DNA of 64,000 nucleotides from Ascaris suum (taxonomy: Eukaryota; Nematoda; Chromadorea; Rhabditida; Ascarididae), in assembly GCA_013433145.1 (NCBI GenBank), contig CM024170.1:1319214-1383213 (forward strand), read 5' to 3'. Below the pieces are notes generated by a model that saw only the letters and a program-made list of their open reading frames with translations, was not told the DNA's origin and did no database searches. This document shows positions 40,514 to 51,495 of this stretch, in pieces; position 1 is the stretch's first letter; each line of letters starts with the position of its first letter. The position numbers and the translations under genes were made by a program.

Positions 40514-40881
40514 ATGCCAAAATCATATGAAATACAAGTAGATTACGTTCCCAACAAGGTTACACCTCGCTCATCGTACCGGCATTCGCCACAACCTGGA
40601 CTTTATTTCTCGGTTGGCGGCTAATCTTTTCCTGTTATTATCGTTTAATTGTTTAATTGATGGTTTTATCTCTTTAGTTATCAAATATTTTCAACTCGCT
40701 GGTTGCAAATGTTGTGCGAGTGAAACTGAGGAAGGAATCCGCGTTACGTGGTAGCCACACATACTCTTGCTATTTTGATAATTACCTCTGTGAGTTATCG
40801 ATGCATGAGAGCTTTGCGAAATTTGCATGTCAAATTCATGATTTGCATATCAATTTGCTTATCAAATTCACAAGAAACTAG
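40514..40881 (+). CDS. Unrecognised small gene or 5' exons, about 82 residues
   Basis: Exon 1 (40514-40558) starts MPKSYEIQVDYVPNK and ends at AAG before GTTACA. Exon 2 begins at 40678 after TCTTTAG, in phase, and stays open for 67 codons to TAG at 40879-40881 (beginning LSNIFNSLVANVVRVKLRK, later CYFDNYLCELSMHESFAKF). Read straight through this gives a complete 82-residue, mixed-charge protein with no signal peptide or obvious membrane segment. Alternatively exon 2 may be cut at an internal donor (GTGAGT near 40792) and spliced to later exons; no phase-compatible partner was found among the nearest ones. No family recognised. It begins about 680 bp after the SREBP stop. Confidence 0.5.
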
Positions 40882-41013
40882 CAATTCAGTCAGTATCTCT
40901 AATCAAATGCTACTCAAAAATCTCTATGGTTAGTAATCCGTGAACGTCCGATCGTCTGGAAAAAAACGCATAGGAAACGATTCTGTAGTTTTATTTTGAC
41001 GAGGATTCGACAG

Positions 41014-42198
41014 GTTGGTTTGCTGAGCGGAATTAAAACATGTAAATTTCATGCCAGCCTCTATGACAAGTATTCTTTATTGTTCGCTCATCGCGGCAAT
41101 TATCTGGAATTGTTGTGTCGTAAGTGGATCGAGTCGCTCAAAGGCTGCTCAGAAAGGAATCAACAGTCGCTGAAATATTCGAAGAGATATTGAATTTTAG
41201 TCGAATTGTCCGCAGAAGAATGTCCGCTTTCGAGGAGGTCTCAACTCTACGTGACGAGTCCCTGTAATGCATGAGATCGGAACAGTCGACTGTCGATTTC
41301 TATTGAGTTTCGGCAGTGTTTTAGTTTTGCCATACTGCCTCGTTTCGTCGTGACCTACGTTAATTCGACTTCATTTATTCATACGTACTAATACGAGAAC
41401 AGCTGTAACTAGTGCGGTCTGGCCAAAAATGGTAACTAACTGAGAGAACGGTCAGCCGGTTGGCATCTCATGAAAGTCTGTGAATGAATGTCAGAGCATC
41501 AGAAAAAGAAGACGTAGCAAGCAATTGCAACGTACATAATACATAATTCTTCATTTTTTAAAAGCTTTGCAAACACATTATGGTACTGGAATTTCCGATG
41601 AGATTTCCGACTCACCATGCCCAAATTACGGGTCGCTTCCTTGGCAAATGGGAGATACGGATTTAACGAGGAGCTGAGATTTCCCGAAGTTATCAATGGG
41701 CAAACTGAATATATACAATAGCAGATAGATCTCTATCAAAGAAGTGTTCCGTGGAACTGTATACTTATTTGGTGTACCTAATACCTATCCAGTTACCTTT
41801 GCTCAACGGTTCCGTGGAGCCACTAACATTCCATAAGCCCTCTGTTTGCAGATCCGTATTGCGTCTTCATCATCCAGTTTCAATAATGATGTATATGTTG
41901 ATAGTGACCTTGTTTATACCGCATGGCGCATTACTTCTACGCAATTTTCCGATCCTTCGGTGCTGATTTGACGTTTGCTTTTCGAAACGCTCCATGAAAA
42001 AGGCTCCTTCCAATATTTAACAGGTCATCCCACCTGTCTCAGTGGTACTTAAGTAACCACTTTTGGGACTCCATGACCTCTGAACCTCTTCAACTGAGAC
42101 TATCCACACCGAACAAAATCCTCTTCGAAGATTTGCTAACGCCCACCCGTCGATGTCACGCGCCGTCATCGTACGTCGATGAGAGACGCATTCGATAG
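41014..42198 (+). CDS. Unrecognised exon cluster
   Basis: Four exons look coding. The exon 41014-41119 (VGLLSGIKTCKFHASLYDK... to a GTAAGT donor) joins in phase to 41201-41263 (LELSAEECPLSRRSQLYV) across an 81-nt intron. The exon 41852-41959 (IRIASSSSSFNNDVYVDSD, YTAWRITSTQFSDPS) joins in phase to 42043-42198 (WYLSNHFWDSMTSEPLQLR to a TAG stop) across an 83-nt intron. The link between the second and third exons does not match in phase, so a small exon is missing or they belong to different genes. The intron sizes are near the usual nematode minimum, which supports the calls. I do not recognise the product. Confidence 0.5.
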
Positions 42199-42805
42199 AA
42201 TTGAGTGGAGTGAGAGTGCGACGAAACAGACAGAGACACAGAGGAAGCTTTGCCATTCGTTCGGCAAATTTTACGCGGCATTGTTGTTCATGATTTTGAT
42301 GAGATCGAGGGAGTGGCGTGGAACGTTTTTGATGGCGGCACGTTGGAGCTATTAGATCCCGCCTAGCTTGCGTGTCTAAAAGTGTTGGAGTTTATAAACT
42401 CATCTCGTCGAACTCCAACTTCCCCATCCTTACCCTTTGACCTATAGCGATCCGCTAAGAGTATGAGCTCGAAAACAGTCTTTTTACGGAAGGATTTCTA
42501 CGAGATGTGGGCATAACCTGATGTTGATTCCGTTAGAACGAGTCTCTTCTGTTGCCCATGCAGTCGATATTGTCGTTGTTGCGTAATGCTTTTATCTGCG
42601 ATTATATCTCTTCAATATTTAGGCCTTATATAGGAATGCACTCGTAGATGTGTCTGCAATATGCAAAAAGTTTTACAATCTACGTGGATATTTCCATATT
42701 CATAGCTTATATAATTTAAAAATAATTTACGTCAGATATTGCTATAAAACCGCGTTTCCACATTTTTACAAGCCTGTGCACTCAATTCATTCGGTCGTAG
42801 ACAAA

Positions 42806-43199
42806 ATGTCCTCCTCGTTAGATGATGAGGTTCATAACCCCATGCGTATTATATCCGTTTCCGCTCTTCAGGTCTCTCAATTACGTTGACTCTTAGTGTG
42901 TCAGTGCAACAGGCTCCGGATTTCACCTCTGAGGATTTTATGTAGGTGTGGAATATTTCAGGAAGAAATGCGTTAATTGCTTCGATTTCTCTTGTGTCCT
43001 CAGATCACCTCATAGTCACTTTGTGCTTTTTTGCTCGCTTCAAAGAGATTTTGTTCCCCTAAGAAATTTTAAAATGCAGCAAATAGCGCGCGACTGCAAA
43101 AGCAGTAGTGGTGGGTCTATAAAATGGATGGCAACAAAGAATCAGCTTTTTGAACTGATTGCCTGCTCGACGAGTGATTGCGAGTCCAGAAGCGAATAG
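42806..43199 (+). CDS. Unrecognised two-exon ORF
   Basis: Exon 1 reads from ATG 42806 (MSSSLDDEVHNPMRIISV...) to CAG at 42871 before GTCTCT; the frame is also open upstream to an acceptor-like TTTTTACAAG ending 42772. Exon 2 begins in phase at 43080 after AAATGCAG (QIARDCKSSSGG, later LFELIACSTSDCES) and runs to TAG at 43197-43199. The product would be about 61 residues or part of a longer protein. No family was recognised. It could be the 5' part of the gene that continues at 43509, but no good donor with the right phase was found before the stop. Confidence 0.4.
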
Positions 43200-43508
43200 A
43201 GTTCGATACCTGTTGCTGAGGTTGTTATAAAACCTTTTTCGGAAAGAGGGGAAAATGTGGCGAAAGCCGTTTGCAAGTTTCTTAATCAGGTGGTTGATAC
43301 CAACCTTTAACTTGACGGGAACTACACTAGGTCTCCAAATTTATGACATGCCAAGTTAAGATCAAAGTGCACATGCTGATTCGGCCATGTTCCAACTCAC
43401 CAGTCCCTTTTTTGTAGTGTCCATATTAGTTATTTACCGATTCTCATCATATCTTTTCTTTCATGATTACGTGCTCACTCTTTGAAATGGTTTATCGTCG
43501 CGTATCAG

Positions 43509-46357
43509 GTCTCGTTCAGAAGCTCATTTATTACATCTTGAGGGTTTGGTATTGGCTGGATTGAGTGCAACGAAAACATCAATGCAGTGTCGTCGTTCAA
43601 GGCGGGCAGTCTTCGCCGATGTCTCCCTTCCAGGCACGTTCTCATTCGTCATTTTACAGTTGGAACAGTTATGTGTTTTCGCATGCACCCGTTATAGATT
43701 CGATTAGAATACCTGTTGCAGTTCAGTACCCCACCATTTGAGGTTGTGCGCTGCTTCATATTTTCGAGCTGCTTGAAAAACGGACTTTCTTTTTGGAATT
43801 TTTGGATGTGGCAATAATTTTCCTAAGGTGGGGATGACACTCACCGTCATCGCCACCTAAAGAAATTTTTTGCTACATTTCAAAAAATTCATAAAGAGCC
43901 GGCCACTACTTTCTTTTTAAAGATCGCCGATGGTTTTAGGTAGGAAGCAGTGATTCGTTTCAATCGATGACGGGGATCAGCTCTAGTCAAGATGTATCTT
44001 TGGATATATAGAATGTATTTAGCAGCTTAATGTTTTCTTCCACACTTCCTTACCTTTTCGTATTTGCATCAGCGCGTTGTCACTCAATGTCGTCCACGGC
44101 TGAAGCAATTTGTTGCCACGTTTCAAAAATTTCATAAAGCAGCTACTTTCACGAAATTCATATAAGAATACCCTGGGGCTGTAATTTCTACGAAGGTTCC
44201 CATAGTTTTCTTAGTTAAAATTTGTTGAATTGCAGTTTTAAGTAGGAGAGTTTGTTGTTTTTATAAGCCTTGTGGGTGGGAATCATGACCAAGTGGTATT
44301 TGCGCCTTTATATGTGCTTGTCTCTCTACCCATATTTCCAGTCAATTGGCCCATCGGATCGGCATTTCACAACCGATCAATTTTTTGTAATTTCTATGAG
44401 GTTGATATGCCTTATTGTTCATGGTTCATTATTTTGTTACCATTAATTGGTCATTATGAGCGATATATCCACAGCGCTTTTTCCATCCTTCAAATATATT
44501 TCTTTCACGAATTCTTTTCCAATATTTACGGATATCTGAGTTATATCCGACCTTGATTGCGAAGTGACAGGGGTAGGCGTAATGCACATCCTAATTGAAG
44601 CCAACTTGCAATGAAATTACTAATGACCATTAAAGCTTTTGCCGTCTCTATTTCAATTCACCTGGAGCGTAATAAGTGATGCAGCATCTTACGCTTATGT
44701 TTGCGATCCGTTATCGAATTACCAGTAGTGATTTCTGAACAGTCACGAGCGTATACGTCTGTAAGCTCATGTTGAGATAAACATGAGGGGAAAAGTGTTT
44801 GTTCCAGAATTGAAGCCAATACTTGAGCAATAATTTTATCGTTTATAGGACAAAAATCGGCTAAAGCCGAAGTGGAACCCGGGAAAACCGAACAGAGGAG
44901 TGTTGCGGATTATTACGATGCTGACTATTGGAAGGAATTCCTCGCTTCGCAGCTCGATTTTTTGAACGTCTCATCAGAGTGTGCGGATACGGAAAGCAAA
45001 GGTTATTTTCTCCTCAGTGCTGAATTTGATACTTTTTATGTTCGTTTTTTGTTATTAACGATCCTATGTATTTGCCTATTCATGTGTTCAGCTTGGCGAG
45101 TGCGGATTCTTTTGGGACTCTGTTTCCATGTTTCTTTGGATTTTGTCATGTGGGTCGTTTATTTAATTGCTTCTCCCCCCCCCCCCCTAAGGATAGGGGG
45201 TTGCATACTAATGCAATTTCTCGAGTTGCTTGGGTTGCGCGCATGCTTACTCGCTCTATCAAGCAAACATAACAATTGCGTCATGCGTCTTTCTGTGCGC
45301 ATTTGATGCTGCATTCTATTTGGAGTGAATTTCATGTTCGATAGCTCATCTAGCTGATATTGAACCAATGCCTTTGTGAAACATTGGTCACACAGAATCA
45401 TTAATCTTAGTCATTGCTGACGAATCTGTTGATCTTTGATCCCTTGACTGACATGTGCTGGCATATTAATGTGGATCTTGCTGTAAAAGCCCATAACTCG
45501 AAGTGGCTGGTATGGCAGATGTTGCATAATAGTCTCATTTAACTTTTATGAACGTTCCTGGGCGGTCGATGACCATAATCTGTCGCACATGAAGTTGGCT
45601 TCTTTATTTTCATTCCCCTTTCATCTCTTACGTACTTATGTACCCATCATCAAGCCTCACTAATTACTTCAAGGAGTCTTGTCCACCTGTGCAGATCAAA
45701 GCCATGACAGAATTTTCGGTTCCGACCTTATTTCGTCGCAAGGAAATGAGTGCATCGCTGCAGATCGTAGGCAGCAAACACAGAACGTTACAAAGTTTTA
45801 GGAAGATGTACTTCACCCGTCTGCTCGAAATTGAGGGTTCGTGTCCATTTTGTACTACCTCAAAGTGGTTAACGGGATAGGAAGAGGTATGCTTCACGGC
45901 CAGTTCTATGAGCTGTCATTGCCACTAGCGTTGATGATTTCAAATAACGCGTTACGTCTGCACCAGTTCACAAGTTTTCAGTTGTTTGAACGGTATTTTA
46001 CATCAGTGATCATGGGGACATCTCTGTAAGGATCGTGTTTTAGACCATCACTTCCGCTCCTCTCCACCTTCTCTTTCTCCCTTCCCCACCACCTAAATTT
46101 CCAGATTTGTTTGTTCACTTGAAAAAGGTAAACCACAGGTTGCATATCGAAGCGATAAATGGTCTTTAGAAGTAAAGAATTTCTAGGCTTGCCTTCATTT
46201 TTGTGATATTGAAATTCTATAAAAAGGAAGCTGAGTCCAAAATGTCTTATTGCAATATGCTGCAGATGTGGTCGCTTTGAAAGATGCCTCAGTGGAGTGC
46301 AATTCGGCCGTATGTGACGCAAACACCGAATCTGCTGACTGTCATCCTTCGTTATCC
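43509..46357 (+). CDS. Unrecognised exons upstream of the MITD1-type domain
   Basis: Three coding-looking exons. The first starts at 43509 and is open to 43707 (SRSEAHLLHLEGLVLAGL, then basic RRSRRAVFADV). The second is 44849-45001 (GKTEQRSVADYYDADYWKEF, then LASQLDFLNVSSE). The third is 46266-46357 (DVVALKDASVECNSAVCDA), ending at GTAAGT. The second and third match in phase (one base carried over); the first has several possible donors. They may form the N-terminal part of the MITD1-type gene that follows, but the last junction (46357 to about 46673) is out of phase unless another exon lies between. No domain was recognised. Confidence 0.4.
43835..44152. repeat. Diverged direct repeat of about 75 bp
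   Basis: The segment from about 43838 to 43915 recurs at about 44079-44152. Shared core: TGCTACATTTCAAAAAATTC against TGCCACGTTTCAAAAATTTC, then ATAAAG, AGC and CTACTTTC. The copies are roughly 75 percent alike by eye. They lie in an intron-like stretch. Confidence 0.6.
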
Positions 46358-46672
46358 GTAAGTTGGTTTTTTTTCTATTCGCATTGAGTTTATTTAAGGT
46401 TAATTCGAATGAACATTGAACAACATTTTCTTTAAAACACTGTCGAGGTTCCTATTTGACATATGTTTAACGTGGCGATTCAATTTTTGTTGCAGTAAAA
46501 TGCAACCCGATTTCTTCGTAATGGATGAGACGCGATCCATCCTACTCTAGTCCACCTCGGTTGAATTTTATCGTTGCCTCGTTTATTTTTGCGCTTTTAA
46601 ACTTTCATGGTATTGCATCGAAGTGATAACTGATCTTCGGTTGATGATATGCTGTATTCACGGAAGTTGTAG

Positions 46673-47878
46673 CAGCGGTGTCGTCGTGCTCAGAAAGCGA
46701 TTCGAGTGCTCAGTCGTTGTCGGAGCCGAGTCCTTCCAAGCAGAAATTTGTTCGACGGGCGCCTGGTTTGAGTTTAACACTTGTATATCACCTGCCGGTT
46801 TTTTGCAAGCGTGCAATGGCCACATTATGCATACGACATTAGATATACTATAAATGAAAGACAGACGAATATGTCTGTGTCTGTCTCTCTGTCTGATAGT
46901 TTCGATTTGCGAGGTGTAAAGAGACCAGTTAGTAAAATTTGCTTTTGAAAAATGTGCATATTGGATTCATTATGGTGGCAGTCTGATGCAGATCCTATTC
47001 GGTTGTCCTGGTTAATTTCTTGCACAGCAATATAGTGTCGGCCCAATTTTTTTTCCAAATTTCAGGATCCGGATCTTCTGTTCGATGTAAATTTCTACTC
47101 CAGAGAAAGGTTTCTTCTCAGAAGAAATTTTTGCTAAGGGAACTCGCTATTTAAAAATAATCTTTCATTCCGAAGGGAATTTTCTATTCAGGAAAATGTT
47201 CCTGTATGTTTTTTCAGTTCTGAAGAAAACTAGGAAATTATTTTATTGCAGTCGTTAGGGTGTCTATTAATAGGGTAACAGGTATGGAAATTATAATTTC
47301 CTACTAAGCACTCTCCCTTTTTTATCTCTTTCAACTATATTCCGATTATTTTATTAAGTGATTGATTGTGACTATATCAAATCTTTGAAATCGTCGTGTA
47401 TTGTTGTATTTATCACCATTTTTGGCGACTACCTGCGGTTTACTAATTGCAGGTTCTTTGAGAATCGAGGAGGTCTTCTCCGAGGCTGAGGCAAGGAAGT
47501 CGTCGAAGGGTTACAATGTGAAATTGGTGAAAGAAATACGTATCGAAGATGGCAGCACCGGATATGGCTATGATAAATTATTTGTCGATGCGCTTAATAG
47601 TCGGCTACGTTCGGTGTTTGTCAACGATCCATACATTAGGCTAAAATCGCAGGCAAGTTGCGCGTTATTTATTTTATAGGGATGTTTCTTAGTGGAGTTG
47701 GGTTATAGTTGCACGTGGAATGTAAGCGAGCATAGAGGACGCAGTTTTCGCTAGGTGAGAAAGATGTTCCAAGAAAAGGTTAATCGAGGTAGGAGATTCT
47801 CCTTCCAGGGCTAAAAGGCCTTTTCGGTCCGAGAAACAGAGCCACCGTCCTCACAGGCGTGATAGTCTGTGCGATCCT

Positions 47879-47914
<36 letters not shown>

Positions 47915-50053
47915 CCCCCCCCCCTCCTGCCTCCTCTTTTGCTATCCCTCTGTCCTTCATCTTCACAACCGCCCTGCTTGAAGATTCTGCAGGGTTTTGC
48001 AGTAATTCTCTTGCAATTTAATGCTGTTTTTTGTGAGGGCCATAATGTTGAAATTATGTTTGTGCTCAGTCTGTTAAGTCGAGGAATGGTGGGTATGGCC
48101 TGTGCTCCCTATCTCCATAATTGCTACACTTTAACCTCACGAATTTAGTTACTTAAAGGCGCCATACAACTTATAATTGAATTAATTTTGCTTCATAATC
48201 GAGGTGCTGTAAAAGCTGCATTTTCTGCAATTAAATATTGAAATAACCCGTCGATTTCGTAGTTAGGTTGCTAAGATGAAGAGCGGCAGTACTCTAGATG
48301 GTGCATATCTTTTGCTTATAAAATAAGATCAGTAATAAAATGACAGCAGGTGAACCCACAAAAAAGAATGTTGATTCATGGGATGCAGCTACTTCTTCGT
48401 TCATCTAGTCAGTAATCAGATCAATGATTTCACCCCTCGCTTCCACCTCTCCCCTCACATCCTTGAGGCTGTGTGATACATTAACTCATTGAGTCTCTGG
48501 AAGTCGAGAGCCCATCACTATCAAGAGTGACTTCGACTTCGATCGAACTTCAGAGCATGTCCACTACGGGGTGATCATTGGTAGTGGTAAGCAGTAACGT
48601 TGTTCACTTTGCAAAAGCTAAGTGAGGGGTGTTATAAGGCAGTGAGATGTCGTCATGGTTGTCTCAGGTTTATTGGTTGGCTAACGGACTGCTGGAGTGG
48701 TTCTTATGTGGGTCGCCTTATCAGTCCTCAAAATCGGGCACTCTTTCCATCTTTGCTAATATAGTCATTGCTGTTATAGGCGGCTAACTTCGTTGTGTTT
48801 TGCGAGGTATTGATGTCGAATGCGCCCAACTTGCAAAAGATCATTCTGCGCACACAAAACGACCCATCTGTCGATCACCGGGCGCTGTTTTCACATTTGC
48901 GATGGGCGCTTTTCCAAAATGGCATTCGCCTTGAAATCCAAAGAAGTGAAACTATCCACGACAGGGAGATCAGGTTTGTTTGTCTGGTTCGTTTGCTGAT
49001 TTATAAACGTTGCTTAGCGGCGAAACGTAAGAGTATTAGGCTTTGATTCGTCACATATTTGCTGGAAAGTTGATAGGTTTCCTGCTCTGAGATAGGGTGT
49101 CTAGCCTATTTCCATAGCAGCGCCACAACTTTAAGCTGTTGCTGCAGTTATATTTTTAAATTTTTATGTGCTTTTAGGGGAATGTCACAGTTCGACCCCC
49201 TTCTTGTTTTGCCTGCATCGCTTTTTGCCGCTTCTCTAAGTACTTGTGTAAGAGGCCAGTTGTTGTTGTAATCGCGATATTAGCCTTTCTTTGGTCATTT
49301 CCGAACCGCAGACGCCGGTGCTTACGCCAATGTTGACCTTTAGCACATTAGAAGTAGTTTTATTCTGCTTCTCACGATACGCTAAAAATAAGCCTTCAAC
49401 TCATTATGCCTTTATTCTTCCTTACATTTCGTTGACGCGGTCAGAAATGTCCATTCCTTTGAAATGCTGAATTAGCGACCACAGGATCGAGTCGTTCAAA
49501 GAAAGAAACCAGCGACTATAAGACCTTGTTAGCACCCAGAACGTAACCTTCAATAAGTGAAAGTGGCTACTAGCAGATGCACTCGGCATTGACATTAGCA
49601 GCTGAAGCAATCCTGGAGCTGCTATAGCAACATGTTTGCTTATCAGCACCTGTGCAAGATCGTACAGTGCAAATTGTTATTATCAGTTTATAATGCAGCT
49701 ACGAAAATAGCCTAGTTATTTGTATTATGGCGAGGCTGTGCGCGCGTGTTATATCATAGCAAAGCTGTGTGCTTGACATTATGTGATGGGCATTTTATCA
49801 TAGCCAAATTATAGTGCATCACTTACCATTGTGGTATATTAAACAGTGCAGCTTTATGGCCTTCATTCTTAAGTTTATATTTAATATACACGTTATATTT
49901 AAATATGTGCTCAGGTTCGATAATGGCTGGATATATCGTATAGGAAGAGGCCTAGACTATTTTCAAAAACAGCCCTATCTAACGGTTGGTCTATCCAACT
50001 ACAATCTACGACGATGCCTCGAGACGATTGTGTGTATTACAAAGGAGATGTAA
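46673..50053 (+). CDS. MITD1-type protein, C-terminal phospholipase D-like domain
   Basis: MITD1 is an ESCRT-III-binding protein of cytokinesis, with an N-terminal MIT domain and a C-terminal PLD-like membrane-binding domain. Four exons in consistent phase: about 46673-46765 (Ser-rich, SSCSESDSSAQSLSEPSPSK), 47453-47652, 48780-48973 and 49915-50053 (TAA). The C-terminal domain aligns by eye with human MITD1 over its length: KLVKEIRIEDGSTGYGYDKL, DPYIRL, NFVVFCEVLM, then IHDREIRFDNGW followed by IGRGLDYFQK and a final LRRCLETIV. I did not find the three MIT helices upstream; only a short helix (LRIEEVFSEAEARK) precedes the domain. The N-terminus is therefore atypical, lost, or in exons I could not recognise. 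The 5' boundary is uncertain. The intron after 47652 uses a GC donor. Confidence 0.85.
47653..48779 (+). other. GC-AG intron in the MITD1-type gene
   Basis: The donor reads CAG then GCAAGT at 47653, and the acceptor is TGTTATAG ending 48779. Joining these keeps phase 0 and reproduces the family order from DPYIRL(K)SQ to (AA)NFVVFCE. No in-frame GT donor is available nearby. The intron holds a (TC)n run with an adjoining 13-nt C run. Confidence 0.85.
47884..47924. repeat. (TC)n tract followed by poly-C
   Basis: About 28 bp of alternating CT followed by 13 C, inside the GC-AG intron. Confidence 0.9.
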
Positions 50054-51490
50054 TTTAGGACAGTGCAATTTTTCTTGCAATTATATGAGACAATGCTGCT
50101 AAATTTGAGCATATATGGAACAAAGGGTTGATGTTATTGTAAATGGATTATTTAGAATGGGATATACTTGCACTGCTGTTTTATGTGTGATTAAATAGAG
50201 TGTAATATAACACAGCAAATATTTAAATGTCATTTGAGGGAATTCGATTGATAAATGTATTTTCTTTCCCATCTTTAATGCATATGAGGATGACGTTTTT
50301 CGTTCTTTTTTCTTCTACGAAAACTTCATAGAGGATTGATTCCCTTTCTGTGCCTTAATTTAGTAGAACTTAAATTGTTCGGCCACCTGCAATTGTGTCT
50401 TTTTGTATAGAGCGGCCGATTGTTCTTTGATGCATTCATGTGTTTATTTTTAATTACAATGATATTTAATTGTAAATGCCTTATCTATAGGTTAACATTT
50501 TCACAATTATTCGTGTTGTATTTACTTTAAAGAAGAATTTTTCGGGAAGAGGTTTCCGTCGGAAAATTTTTACGAAAATTGTTGAATTCAGAGGTAACAT
50601 TGGTTGACAATTGCAAATAAGTCTTCACAAGTTGTGAAAAGCTTTTTTTAATAGTTTATTCATCGCTTTTACAAGTTTGGAATGAGTAATTTTGAAGAAT
50701 ATTGATGGAAAATGTCGACCAAAAGTCATTCATTTTATGCTCTTTTTTGCAGTCTGAACAACTTATGAAAGTATAATTTTCTCGAATTTTTAAGCATTGT
50801 TTTAAATTTTTATTAATTTTTGTCACCGGTCGTTTTTATGCATGCTTTCTGTTTTTATTAATTTTTGTGATCGGTCGTTTTTATATAGAAGGATGTTTGT
50901 TTCAACTTTTTATGCTCATATTGATCACCTCAAGCTAGGTTACTTTTAATGCTGCCTTTCAGATCTTTATTATTCTTATTTTACACTATTCATATTTCCA
51001 TTCCATTTTTGCTTTTTTTTTTAAATGAGTTTTTGTATGATTTAATATTGATGATTTTATGAATATTATTTTAATAAGTCTTCTATTACAATTGCAGAAA
51101 ATATATGAAGTAAATTGAAGATTGGAATGGTTTCTTTAATTGAGACTTTAAACCTTTTTTTTTCGAATAATAGTGAGAAAATTGAATTTGAATATTTTTT
51201 TCTCTTTTATGGGAATTGCAAATTTTGTTTTGTAATTAGCGATTATTAAACATTTGTCGATTTAATGATGCTTTAAATTTCCATTCGTTTTTAATTGTAT
51301 TCCTACTGATTACTTTTTAAAGATATAGTAAGTGGGCTAATTTCTTGATTGTATTATATACATAACAGTTTTCTAATTCATTCTTTCTTTATTAAGGAAA
51401 TTAATGCATTATATAATCTGTATAAGTACTTTGCTTTAACTATTTTTGTTTTTATAAGTGAATTATTATTATGTTCCTTTTTTGATAATA
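50054..51490. other. AT-rich intergenic stretch
   Basis: No gene seen. It is strongly AT-rich and contains a tandem 45-bp duplication at 50807-50884. Confidence 0.6.
50807..50884. repeat. Tandem duplication, 45-bp offset
   Basis: A sequence of about 33 bp with TTTTTATTAATTTTTGT and CGGTCGTTTTTAT occurs at 50807-50839 and again at 50852-50884, differing at two positions in the middle (CAC against GAT). Confidence 0.85.
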
Positions 51491-51495
51491 TAGAA

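Noticed and set aside
45690..45880. Open stretch between the exons at 44849-45001 and 46266-46357
   Set aside because: Two frames are open, but the flanking exons already join in phase without it and no good donor is present.
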